Part shown: positions 8,839 to 16,527 of the stretch, piece after piece
Numbering within the stretch: the stretch's first letter is position 1
Layout of the letters: every line of letters starts with the position of its first letter
Translations under genes and position numbers: made by a program
From: Chryseobacterium gleum
Lineage (GTDB): Bacteria > Bacteroidota > Bacteroidia > Flavobacteriales_D > Crocinitomicaceae
DNA: 48,041 nucleotides
Direction: 5' to 3'
Assembly (NCBI GenBank): GCA_945888625.1
Contig: CAMDAH010000018.1
Location: 1-48,041, forward strand
Notes under the pieces: model-generated
Told to the model about the DNA's origin: nothing
The model's input: the letters and a program-made list of their open reading frames with translations, nothing else
Databases searched by the model: none

Positions 8839-9607
8839 AGTTTTCCGGAATTACAAAGTTAAATTCTAAAGGATTGTTTATTTCTACCTTTTCGTAACGA
8901 ATACGAAGATTTATTAAATTAAGTTTTGTTTCGACAACTATTTTTGATTCATATGGCACATGAATTCCATTTACAAGTTGATGCGATAAATGCGTAACAT
9001 TTAAACTAATTTCTTCTGATGGGATGATTACTTCTACACCAACTAATTGGTTTTCTGAAGGATTGAAAATGTAGTTAACCAAGATGCTGTCTTTTTTGTT
9101 TTGTCTAATAATCGTCGTGGAGAGCACTAGCATGGGGGTTTTACTTTGCAGAGTGTGCGAATGCAAGGCGTTAAAATATAACGGCTTGCCTAGTAGAAGT
9201 TCCTCTAAATTTAGTAACGATAAATCAATGCCAAGTAACTCGTTAAAATAATCGAGCGGTTTTACGGAGTAACACTTTTCCTTTTTGTCGACAAGAATAA
9301 TACTGTCTGGTGAGACATTTGCAAGTACTATAGGAATATTTAAGTAACTTACAATGAGTTGTGTGGCGCTATCGGTTCGTATTTTTACGCTTGTTTTAAA
9401 TGAAATTTCTTGCGAAGAATCCGCATAGTCAACACTTAATTTGGAGTAAAAAGTTTTCGGAGTTGTTTTAGAAAGGCTATCTAATCGAAAAAGTAATGCT
9501 GTACCATTTTCTTTTTGAAGATTTTCTTGTTGAGCAGCAACGTAGATTAAGTTCTTCGAACAGGAGAAAAAACAAGAAATTATTGCAAGACTAATTAGAA
9601 GGCGCAT
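8822..9607 (-). CDS. DUF4292 family lipoprotein
   Basis: A 261-residue protein starting MRLLISLAIISCFFSCSKN, a lipoprotein signal with the lipidated cysteine in FFSC-S. The body is a beta-rich domain of the DUF4292 type, which resembles LolA/LolB-like lipoprotein carriers in layout (SYLNIPIVLANVSPDSIILVD, KCYSVKPLDYFNELLGIDLSL). An upstream ATG at 9622 would add five residues; I chose 9607 because it gives a standard signal peptide. It overlaps both neighbours by 17 bases, indicating translational coupling. Function unknown; its position before an EnvC-like activator suggests an outer-membrane lipid or cell-wall role. Confidence 0.75.
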   Translation of the reverse strand: MRLLISLAIISCFFSCSKNLIYVAAQQENLQKENGTALLFRLDSLSKTTPKTFYSKLSVDYADSSQEISFKTSVKIRTDSATQLIVSYLNIPIVLANVSPDSIILVDKKEKCYSVKPLDYFNELLGIDLSLLNLEELLLGKPLYFNALHSHTLQSKTPMLVLSTTIIRQNKKDSILVNYIFNPSENQLVGVEVIIPSEEISLNVTHLSHQLVNGIHVPYESKIVVETKLNLINLRIRYEKVEINNPLEFNFVIPENYATCN

Positions 9608-11288
9608 AATATTTTTTAGCATTAATTTTAGTGGACAACCATTCGTTTTTTGACCCGAGTTCCTTTGCTACTTCCCATTCAGCGACGGCTGCTGGAACAT
9701 TTCCATTAAAGAAATAGGCGTCTCCTAACCAATCTAAAATAAGCGCGTTTCTAGGGTCTAATTCTTTGGCATTTAACATAGTTGATAAGCTTTCGATGTA
9801 GTTGTATTTCGTTAGTAGTACATAACCCTTAACAGCAAGAAACAAGCCACTTTTTTTTCCTTGTGAGATGGATAGGTCGGCAAGCTTTTCCGCATAGTCA
9901 AGGTTCAGGTTGTTTTTCGCTAATTGTAATGCATAAGCGGAGCGAATTGTGGCGCTTTCTGGCGCTTTTAATAGCGCTTGTTCATAGAAATCGCAGGCTT
10001 TTTCTGTTTGTTTTAGACCAAAATAGGCGTCACCCATTTGCGAAAGCATTTCTGCTTCAGTTGCGTCATCTTTCGTGATGAATTGCATGCCGGAGTTCAA
10101 AAAATCAAGTGCCTCGGTGTATTTCTTTGTCTTGTTTGCTGCGATTCCTGCGGTTAAACTAATAAAAGAACTTGTCGGAAATATAGAAATAGCCTCTAAA
10201 CTAGTTTCATAAAGGGATTCCCAATTTTCTTCCTGGTATTCGATGACGAGGATTTGTTTCCAAACAGGAAATAAATCAGGATTAATTTTAACCGCTTTCT
10301 GATAAGATGCAAGTGCGCCCTTTTTATCATTGCTTTCCATTAAACAATCGCCCCTGATAGTAAATGACTTGGCGTTTTCTGGGTATCGATTTACCATGTA
10401 ATTGGTTAATTCGTGAACATCAGCTCCGCAGCCGGCTATTTTTTGTGCTTGGATTAAGATGTTCATTTTCTGATCAATTGTTGGCCCCTCCTTTGTGACA
10501 GCAATTTTTAATAATTTCAGCCCTTTTTGGAAGTCTTTTTTTTCCATGTACATTTCGCCAAGCAATAAGGTAGCCAAACCGTTTTCAGGGTCTTTAAGTA
10601 CCAGTTCTTCCAGAAGGCTAAAGGCCAATTCATATTGTTTGTTTTCCATGTAAGTATCGACCAGTATGGCCAAGAAAACAGGATCGTTTTCAAATAATTT
10701 GCAGCCCTCCTCTAACGTTTTCAAAGCAAGCCCTGACTCATTCATTAAGTTGTAAAGATTATATTTTTCCATTTGAAGAGAAATATCTATTCCTTTTATA
10801 TTAATAAGTCGATTAAGAATTTTTAATGCTTTTGTATAATCTTTTAATGCTGCATAATTATCGATTGCTCCGATATAATAAGTTGAATTGTTTTTTTCAA
10901 CATTGATAAGACGCTCAAAAAACAATGCTGCTTTTTTATGCTCATTCCTTTCGTCGTACATGTAGGCGAGCTCGGAAATATAATAGTTGTTTTTGGGATC
11001 TAATTTTGCCGCCATTTCAGTGTGCACAGCAGCCTGATCGAGTTGTAAGTCAAGCAAATAAGCTTGCGCAATTGCAAAATGTGCTGCGTCATCCAGAGGA
11101 TTAATTTTAAGACATGCTTCAAAATCTTGAATAGCTTTTTTAGTGTTTCCTGTAAGGTGATTTCGCAATCCTTGGTGAAACAATGCTTTGGAAGCTACAG
11201 CACTACTTATGGGATTAGTTATGCTAGCGGGTTGTTTGCACGCCGTAATACTAATGTATAATACAATGAGGGCGACAAGTTTATTCAT
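9591..11288 (-). CDS. TPR-repeat lipoprotein
   Basis: A 565-residue protein beginning MNKLVALIVLYISITACKQ, with lipidated cysteine in ITAC-K. The remainder is made of about a dozen tetratricopeptide repeats (for example a unit around AKQDFEACLKINPLDDAAHF-like residues and FEQALLKAPESATIRSAYAL), a scaffold for protein-protein contacts. The start at 11288 is chosen over an upstream non-lipoprotein extension because it overlaps the previous stop as ATGAATAA and gives a clean lipobox. In this operon it may hold envelope proteins together on the inner face of the outer membrane; partner unknown. Confidence 0.8.
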   Translation of the reverse strand: MNKLVALIVLYISITACKQPASITNPISSAVASKALFHQGLRNHLTGNTKKAIQDFEACLKINPLDDAAHFAIAQAYLLDLQLDQAAVHTEMAAKLDPKNNYYISELAYMYDERNEHKKAALFFERLINVEKNNSTYYIGAIDNYAALKDYTKALKILNRLINIKGIDISLQMEKYNLYNLMNESGLALKTLEEGCKLFENDPVFLAILVDTYMENKQYELAFSLLEELVLKDPENGLATLLLGEMYMEKKDFQKGLKLLKIAVTKEGPTIDQKMNILIQAQKIAGCGADVHELTNYMVNRYPENAKSFTIRGDCLMESNDKKGALASYQKAVKINPDLFPVWKQILVIEYQEENWESLYETSLEAISIFPTSSFISLTAGIAANKTKKYTEALDFLNSGMQFITKDDATEAEMLSQMGDAYFGLKQTEKACDFYEQALLKAPESATIRSAYALQLAKNNLNLDYAEKLADLSISQGKKSGLFLAVKGYVLLTKYNYIESLSTMLNAKELDPRNALILDWLGDAYFFNGNVPAAVAEWEVAKELGSKNEWLSTKINAKKYYAPSN

Positions 11289-12291
11289 TAAGTGTGGAAA
11301 AGTCGCCAATGCTAAATTCCTTGGGCGAATTAATAAGTTCAACATGAGCGCCAATCATCGAGTTGTCGATAATCATGTTATTTATTGAACAATTATTTTG
11401 TAGTATGGAATCCGTAATTCTACTGTTTTTTATAGTTGTGTGGCTACCAACTGATGTGAATGGACCTATGACGGAATTTTCAATATGAACTCCTTTGTCA
11501 ATAAAACAGGGTTCTATGATGACGGAATTAAGCAACGATACGTTTTCTCGAATTGGAATTGGGTTTCTTAGAAAGTCATTAGATAATACACTTCGATTGG
11601 TATGTACAGTGACATTTTTATTTCCACAATCTAACCATTCGTTTACCTTTCCCGGCCGGAATACACAACCGTTTTCTGTCAATCGACGAAGGGCATCTGG
11701 GAGTTGGTATTCTCCACTTTTAATTACTTCATTATCAACTAAGTATTCCAATTCCGCTAACAATTTTTCGCCCTCCCTAAAATAATAAACGCCAATCATT
11801 GCAAGATCGGAAACAAATTCTTTCGGCTTTTCAATGTAGTCGACTATTGCACCGGCTCCGTTTAGCTTTACCACGCCAAATTCACTCGGATTGTCGATTT
11901 TTTTAACCCAAAGAATTCCCTCGTCCAAGGGATTTATTTTAAAGTCCGCTTGAAATAAAGTATCGGCAAAGGCCACTACCACAGGTCCATGAAGTAAGTT
12001 TTTAGCACAAAGCACGGCGTGTCCAGTGCCCAGAGGAGTTTCTTGGTAATGAATTGAGCCACGCGCACCAAACTTTTCCGCCACTTTAATTAGCTCATTC
12101 TCAACTACCTCTCCGAAATGCCCCACTACAAAGGCAATTTCGTCAATATTATTCCCACATACGGCAACGATATCTTCCACTAATCGATGCACTATTGGTT
12201 TTCCACCAACGGGAATTAGTGGTTTGGGAATGGTTAAGGTGTGTGGTCTAAGTCTGCTTCCGCGACCCGCCATAGGAATAATTATATTCAT
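11281..12291 (-). CDS. NDP-sugar nucleotidyltransferase (RmlA/GlmU-like)
   Basis: A 336-residue enzyme joining a sugar 1-phosphate to a nucleotide. The N-terminus MNIIIPMAGRGSRLRPHTL carries the G-x-G-x-R-x-R-P nucleotide loop, followed by PKPLIPVGGKPI, the second conserved motif. ETPLGTGHAVL (about 83-93) and VAFADTLF (metal-binding aspartate) are typical, as is IEKPKEF. From about 250 onward hexapeptide-like repeats (NSVIIEP, NSVIGPFTSVG, NSRITDSIL) predict a short left-handed beta helix. The sugar and base cannot be told from the sequence. It sits between dut and a TPR lipoprotein, five bases after the dut stop. Confidence 0.85.
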   Translation of the reverse strand: MNIIIPMAGRGSRLRPHTLTIPKPLIPVGGKPIVHRLVEDIVAVCGNNIDEIAFVVGHFGEVVENELIKVAEKFGARGSIHYQETPLGTGHAVLCAKNLLHGPVVVAFADTLFQADFKINPLDEGILWVKKIDNPSEFGVVKLNGAGAIVDYIEKPKEFVSDLAMIGVYYFREGEKLLAELEYLVDNEVIKSGEYQLPDALRRLTENGCVFRPGKVNEWLDCGNKNVTVHTNRSVLSNDFLRNPIPIRENVSLLNSVIIEPCFIDKGVHIENSVIGPFTSVGSHTTIKNSRITDSILQNNCSINNMIIDNSMIGAHVELINSPKEFSIGDFSTLNE

Positions 12292-12295
12292 TTAT

Positions 12296-12730
12296 TTATG
12301 TTTTACCGGTACTGCCAAAACCTGAATTACCTCTTTTCGATTCATCTAACTTCACTTCTTCCTTCCATTTAATTTGTTCTATTCGGCTAAATACGCACTG
12401 CGCAATTCTTTCGCCTGGTTCTATTGTGTAGGTGTTTGACGACAAATTTATTAATAAGACGCCAAGTTCTCCTCTGTAGTCAGAATCAATTGTGCCGGGA
12501 GAATTTAATACACTAATTCCATATTTTAATGCTAAGCCACTTCTTGGCCTTACTTGACACTCATATCCGAGGGGTATTTCTAAAAAAAGGCCTGTCGGAA
12601 TTAGCTTCCTTTCAAGTGGTGCAAGTTCGATAGGAATAAGGGTATTTGCACGAAGATCTAAACCTGCAGCTCCTAGAGTTGCGTACGCTGGAAGATCATA
12701 TGAGGACTGATTTTTAATTTTTACTTCCAT
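12296..12730 (-). CDS. dut: dUTP diphosphatase
   Basis: A 144-residue trimeric dUTPase that hydrolyses dUTP to dUMP, keeping uracil out of DNA and supplying dTMP synthesis. All five motifs are visible: GAAGLDLRA (1), PRSGLA (2), [13 protein letters not shown] with the catalytic aspartate (3), GERIAQCVF (4) and [10 protein letters not shown] (5), the last closing over the active site. Length is normal. It is the first gene of the dut to EnvC-like operon, with a promoter box 18 bases upstream. Confidence 0.97.
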   Translation of the reverse strand: MEVKIKNQSSYDLPAYATLGAAGLDLRANTLIPIELAPLERKLIPTGLFLEIPLGYECQVRPRSGLALKYGISVLNSPGTIDSDYRGELGVLLINLSSNTYTIEPGERIAQCVFSRIEQIKWKEEVKLDESKRGNSGFGSTGKT

Positions 12731-12747
12731 AGTTTAGCGTTGTACTC

Positions 12748-12755
12748 CAAAAGTA
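12748..12755 (-). promoter_or_regulatory. -7 promoter box of the dut operon
   Basis: On the minus strand the bases read TACTTTTG, a perfect TAnnTTTG, ending 17 bases before the dut ATG. It is divergent from the cyanophycinase promoter. Confidence 0.6.
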
Positions 12756-12884
12756 ATAAAATACCAGTCCTACATTTCAGTCTTACCGCGGAGTAATTAA
12801 CAAATCAACTAACAATTCTTAAAAAGGCTTGTTTGTGTTGATAATTTCATGGCATACAACATGAAGAGTAAGTCAATTTAACAT

Positions 12885-12892
12885 TAAATTTG
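12885..12892 (+). promoter_or_regulatory. -7 promoter box of the cyanophycinase operon
   Basis: TAAATTTG, a perfect TAnnTTTG, ends six bases before the ATG at 12899. Transcription would start at or next to the start codon, so the mRNA is probably leaderless. A TTG inside the box (12890) opens the longer frame but would fall upstream of the transcript. Confidence 0.6.
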
Positions 12893-12898
12893 CAACTT

Positions 12899-13774
12899 AT
12901 GATACCAAAAGGAAAGTTAATTATCATAGGAGGAGCCATTGATAAAGGTAGTTTTACAGAGAGTGTTTTTGCCGAACAAGTTGATGAGAATTTAAACTTT
13001 TTTGAAAAGGGAATTTTAAAACGAATAATCGATGAATCAAAGCATCAAAAGTTATCTCGAATTGAAATTGTACCCACTGCATCGAAAATACCGTCGCTTG
13101 TTGGCACTGAATACGCTAAGGCTTTTGGTCATTTAGGAGCTGAAAATGTGGGCGTAATCAACATCGAAAATAGAGAGTCGGCACTTGAAGATACCGTTTT
13201 AGAGAGGGTTCAAAATGCAGATGTTATTTTTTTTACAGGAGGCGATCAACTTCGTTTAACCTCAATTTTTGGAGGGACAGCAATTCATGATCTTTTGATC
13301 AAAAAATACATAGAAGAAGATTTTTTATACGTTGGAACTTCAGCAGGTGCCGCATGTGCCTCAAAAAACATGATTTATCAAGGTTCTAGCCATGAAGCCT
13401 TGCTGAAGGGAGAGGTCAAAATAACCAGTGGACTAGGATTTATCGACAACGTGGTAATTGACACGCATTTTGTTCAGCGAGGGAGGATAGGCAGACTTTT
13501 TCAAGCAGTGGTTGCTAACCCAAAAACGTTAGGTATCGGACTTGGTGAGGACACAGGCCTATTGATAAAAGATGGCGATTCGATGGAGGCGCTTGGTTCT
13601 GGCCTAGTCATTATTGTTGATGGCAGACAAATTATGGATACCAATATTACAGATGTAGCGCTAGGAGAACCTATTTCAATTAAAAATTTAGTGGTCCACG
13701 TGATGAGTCAAGCAGATGAGTATAATTTATCGAGACATGACTTTACCATCAACAACAAACCAAGCTTCGTATGA
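12899..13774 (+). CDS. cphB: Cyanophycinase
   Basis: A 291-residue serine peptidase of the S51 family that cuts cyanophycin (multi-L-arginyl-poly-L-aspartate) into beta-Asp-Arg dipeptides. The N-terminus GKLIIIGGAIDKG and the FFTGGDQLRL motif are typical, and GTSAGAACAS (about 145-154) carries the nucleophile serine; VIDTHFVQRGRIGRL follows with the conserved histidine. The ATG at 12899 is preferred over TTG 12890, which lies in the promoter. Its stop overlaps the start of the isoaspartyl peptidase gene by four bases (ATGA), coupling the two degradation steps. No cyanophycin synthetase gene is in the window. Confidence 0.93.
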   Translation: MIPKGKLIIIGGAIDKGSFTESVFAEQVDENLNFFEKGILKRIIDESKHQKLSRIEIVPTASKIPSLVGTEYAKAFGHLGAENVGVINIENRESALEDTVLERVQNADVIFFTGGDQLRLTSIFGGTAIHDLLIKKYIEEDFLYVGTSAGAACASKNMIYQGSSHEALLKGEVKITSGLGFIDNVVIDTHFVQRGRIGRLFQAVVANPKTLGIGLGEDTGLLIKDGDSMEALGSGLVIIVDGRQIMDTNITDVALGEPISIKNLVVHVMSQADEYNLSRHDFTINNKPSFV

Positions 13775-14613
13775 AAATTAGTATTCATGGCGGATTTTTT
13801 AGTGAAGCATCGCAGTCTGATGAAAATAAGACAGCAAAGCAAGAGGCACTGAAAGAAATTATTCAAAAATCATATCAATTTCTTTTAGTCAACAATGCTG
13901 TTGAAACGGTTGTTTATGCCGTTTCTTTGTTGGAGGACAACCCCCTTTTTAACGCTGGCTTAGGGTCTCAGATTCAAAAAGATGGTAAAATCAGAATGAG
14001 TGCAGCACTCATGGATGGACAAACTAAAAAGTTTAGCGGTGTGCTGAATATTGAGTCTGTTCAGCATCCTATTGAAGTGGCAAAGAGATTGCAATTGGAG
14101 AATGATAGGGTATTGGGAGGGGAAGGAGCGAAGCAGTTCGCGGAAAAAAATGGAGTGCCTCATTTCAATGTAGAGACCACAGAACGAATACGAGAACACG
14201 AGAGTCGCTTAAAATCAAATGGTATGGGTACTGTAGGTTGCGTTGTTTTAGATGGGAATGGAAACCTAGCTGCGGCTACATCAACAGGGGGCAAAGGCTT
14301 TGAGTTACCCGGTCGAATATCAGATTCAGCAACAGTCGCTGGGAATTATGCCAATGCGTTTTGTGCCATTAGTTGCACAGGTGTAGGGGAAGATATTGTA
14401 AGCGCCGCTTTGGCAGCAAAAATTGTAACCCGTGTAACTGACGGATTTTTAATTGAAGAAGCGTTCAGCAAGTCTTTTCAAGAATTAAAGGAGTTTGATG
14501 GTTTTGCTGGAGCAATTGGTATTGATGCCAGGGGAAATTTTTTCTGTCAGGAGTCTCATCCTAAGATTGTTTTTGCCTCTTTTGATGGAAAGAATCTTTC
14601 TGTTTTTCAATAA
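13771..14613 (+). CDS. iaaA: Isoaspartyl peptidase / plant-type L-asparaginase
   Basis: A 280-residue Ntn-hydrolase precursor that self-cleaves before a threonine to give alpha and beta subunits and splits beta-aspartyl dipeptides. Visible signatures: ISIHGG at the N-terminus, NPLFNAGLGS, and GMGTVGCVVLD with the nucleophile threonine at residue 154. GRISDSATVAGNYAN (substrate loop) and the SCTGVGEDIV segment follow. It overlaps cphB and would finish cyanophycin breakdown to aspartate and arginine. The length is slightly short for the family (about 310) but no motif is missing. Confidence 0.92.
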   Translation: MKISIHGGFFSEASQSDENKTAKQEALKEIIQKSYQFLLVNNAVETVVYAVSLLEDNPLFNAGLGSQIQKDGKIRMSAALMDGQTKKFSGVLNIESVQHPIEVAKRLQLENDRVLGGEGAKQFAEKNGVPHFNVETTERIREHESRLKSNGMGTVGCVVLDGNGNLAAATSTGGKGFELPGRISDSATVAGNYANAFCAISCTGVGEDIVSAALAAKIVTRVTDGFLIEEAFSKSFQELKEFDGFAGAIGIDARGNFFCQESHPKIVFASFDGKNLSVFQ

Positions 14614-14674
14614 ATAAAAGTTTGTGGCATAAATAATCAATCCTGTATTATTAAAAATATAGCGGTCAAATGAT

Positions 14675-14682
14675 TATTTTTG
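14675..14682 (+). promoter_or_regulatory. -7 promoter box of serS
   Basis: TATTTTTG matches TAnnTTTG and ends 19 bases before the serS ATG at 14702. No T-box-like leader is present; the gap from the previous gene is only 88 bases. Confidence 0.55.
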
Positions 14683-14701
14683 CTGAAATTACTCAACCAA
14701 T

Positions 14702-15973
14702 ATGTTAGAAATTCAACTACTACGTTCGGATAAAGAAGGTGTTCTCAAAGGACTTGTAAAACGAAATATTGATGCGACAGATACCATTAATAATTTGTTG
14801 GAAACGGATGAGATTTGGCGAGATAATAAGACAAAATTAGAAAACATTTCCGCAGAATTAAATCAATTAGCACGAAAAATTGGCGATTGTTTCAAAAACA
14901 ACCTACACGATGAAGCACTTCAGTTAAAGAATCAAACGCTGGTTTTAAAGGCGCAAGAAGTAACGTTAAAAATGGAAGTAGAAAAGAGCGAAGCAACAAT
15001 GCAAACGCTACTGTATTCCTTGCCTAACGTCCCTAATGAAGTAGTTGTACAAGGAAAGACACCTGCAGAAAATCAAGAAATAGAACAAGCAGGTGTTATC
15101 CCTGAATTTTCTTTCGCAGCCCTTCCGCACTGGGAGTTAACCAAAAAACACCAATTAATTGATTTTGAATTAGGCGTAAAAGTTACGGGTGCCGGGTTCC
15201 CGTTTTACAGAGGAAGAGGAGCAAAGTTACAGCGCGCATTAATTTCTTTTTTCCTTGATGAAGCAGAAAAAGCAGGCTACGAAGAATTTATTCCGCCGCT
15301 TTTGGTGAATGAGGCCAGTGGCATAGGAACAGGACAACTTCCGGATAAAGAAGGTCAGATGTACTTCTCCGCCGAAGATCAACTTTACTTAATTCCAACA
15401 GCTGAGGTGCCGCTCACAAACATTTATCGTGATGTAATTATCCCTACGGAAGACTTTTCTTTTAAATTGACGGGTTATACACCTTGTTTTAGACGAGAGG
15501 CGGGATCTTATGGAAAAGACGTGAGGGGTCTCAATAGGCTGCACCAATTTGACAAAGTAGAAATAGTTAGGATTGAGCATCCTAAAAACACAGATCAAGC
15601 CCTCGATGAGATGGTTAAGCATGTAAGAGGTCTGCTAGTTAAGCTAGAATTGCCCTTTCGTATTTTGAGACTTTGTGGTGGTGACATGGGATTTGCTGCC
15701 TCCTTGACTTACGACTTTGAGGTGTATTCAGCAGCACAAGAAAAATGGTTGGAAGTTAGTTCTGTTTCAAGGTTCGATACATTTCAGTCAAATCGACTAA
15801 AATTACGGTATAAGGATGATCAGAAAAAATCACATTTGTGTCACACGCTCAACGGGTCTGCGCTTGCTTTACCTAGAATAATGGCTGCATTGTTAGAAAA
15901 TAATCAAACAGTCGAGGGAATTAAAATTCCCATTGCGTTACAGTCATACACTGGCTTTACGGTCATTAACTAA
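14702..15973 (+). CDS. serS: Serine--tRNA ligase
   Basis: A 423-residue class II aminoacyl-tRNA synthetase charging tRNA-Ser. The N-terminal antiparallel coiled-coil arm (about 30-105) binds the long variable arm of tRNA-Ser. The catalytic core shows the TAEVPLTNIY segment, motif 2 (FRREAGSYGKDVRGLNRLHQ), DMGFAASLTYDFEVY, and motif 3 (HTLNGSALALPRIMAALLEN). Length matches bacterial SerRS. It heads a likely operon with a lipoprotein and a TPR protein. Confidence 0.98.
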   Translation: MLEIQLLRSDKEGVLKGLVKRNIDATDTINNLLETDEIWRDNKTKLENISAELNQLARKIGDCFKNNLHDEALQLKNQTLVLKAQEVTLKMEVEKSEATMQTLLYSLPNVPNEVVVQGKTPAENQEIEQAGVIPEFSFAALPHWELTKKHQLIDFELGVKVTGAGFPFYRGRGAKLQRALISFFLDEAEKAGYEEFIPPLLVNEASGIGTGQLPDKEGQMYFSAEDQLYLIPTAEVPLTNIYRDVIIPTEDFSFKLTGYTPCFRREAGSYGKDVRGLNRLHQFDKVEIVRIEHPKNTDQALDEMVKHVRGLLVKLELPFRILRLCGGDMGFAASLTYDFEVYSAAQEKWLEVSSVSRFDTFQSNRLKLRYKDDQKKSHLCHTLNGSALALPRIMAALLENNQTVEGIKIPIALQSYTGFTVIN

Positions 15974-15989
15974 TTTTCACCTGCCAATT

Positions 15990-16526
15990 ATGAAACACCT
16001 GTTTATTTTTTTTCTAAGTGTTGTTCTAATGTCTTGTTCTGACTTTAAAAAGAAAGAGCAACTTGCTCAGCTTACCCGATTTCAAAAAGAGATCGGCCAG
16101 CTTGATTTGGACTTAAAGAAAAATAAAATTGATACGATAGCCAGAATAGGTTTAGCAACAGCTGAGGTCGAATTACGGATTAAAAACAATTTAAAAAGTA
16201 ACACAATTGATATGGCGTTCGGCAAAAAATTGGATGATTACAAGCGCATGAGAAGATCATTCGCTCCTCTAGGTGGTACGTATCAAAAACTTAAGAGAGG
16301 AATTAAAGAAGAGCGAATAGCGCTGAAGAATTTAAAGACAGATATTCAAAATGGAGAAGGAGAAAGAAAGAAGTATCCAGATTTTATTGCTTTTGAATCC
16401 AACAAAATCATGCAGCTAAAGGAATTGTTAAAGGATTACACCTTGTCTAAAAATAATACAATGCAAACATTTTTCCGTTTACATCCTGGACTAGATTCTT
16501 TGTCAAGGGCATTGATAAAACCATAA
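15990..16526 (+). CDS. Small coiled-coil lipoprotein of unknown function
   Basis: A 178-residue protein starting MKHLFIFFLSVVLMSCSDF, a lipoprotein signal with the lipidated cysteine in LMSC-S. The mature part is charged and mostly helical with no domain I recognise. ATG 15990 is chosen because it gives the lipobox; a longer frame from 15933 would lie inside serS. It starts 16 bases after serS and ends one base before the next ATG, so serS, this gene and the TPR gene probably form one operon. Confidence 0.7.
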   Translation: MKHLFIFFLSVVLMSCSDFKKKEQLAQLTRFQKEIGQLDLDLKKNKIDTIARIGLATAEVELRIKNNLKSNTIDMAFGKKLDDYKRMRRSFAPLGGTYQKLKRGIKEERIALKNLKTDIQNGEGERKKYPDFIAFESNKIMQLKELLKDYTLSKNNTMQTFFRLHPGLDSLSRALIKP

Positions 16527-16527
16527 A

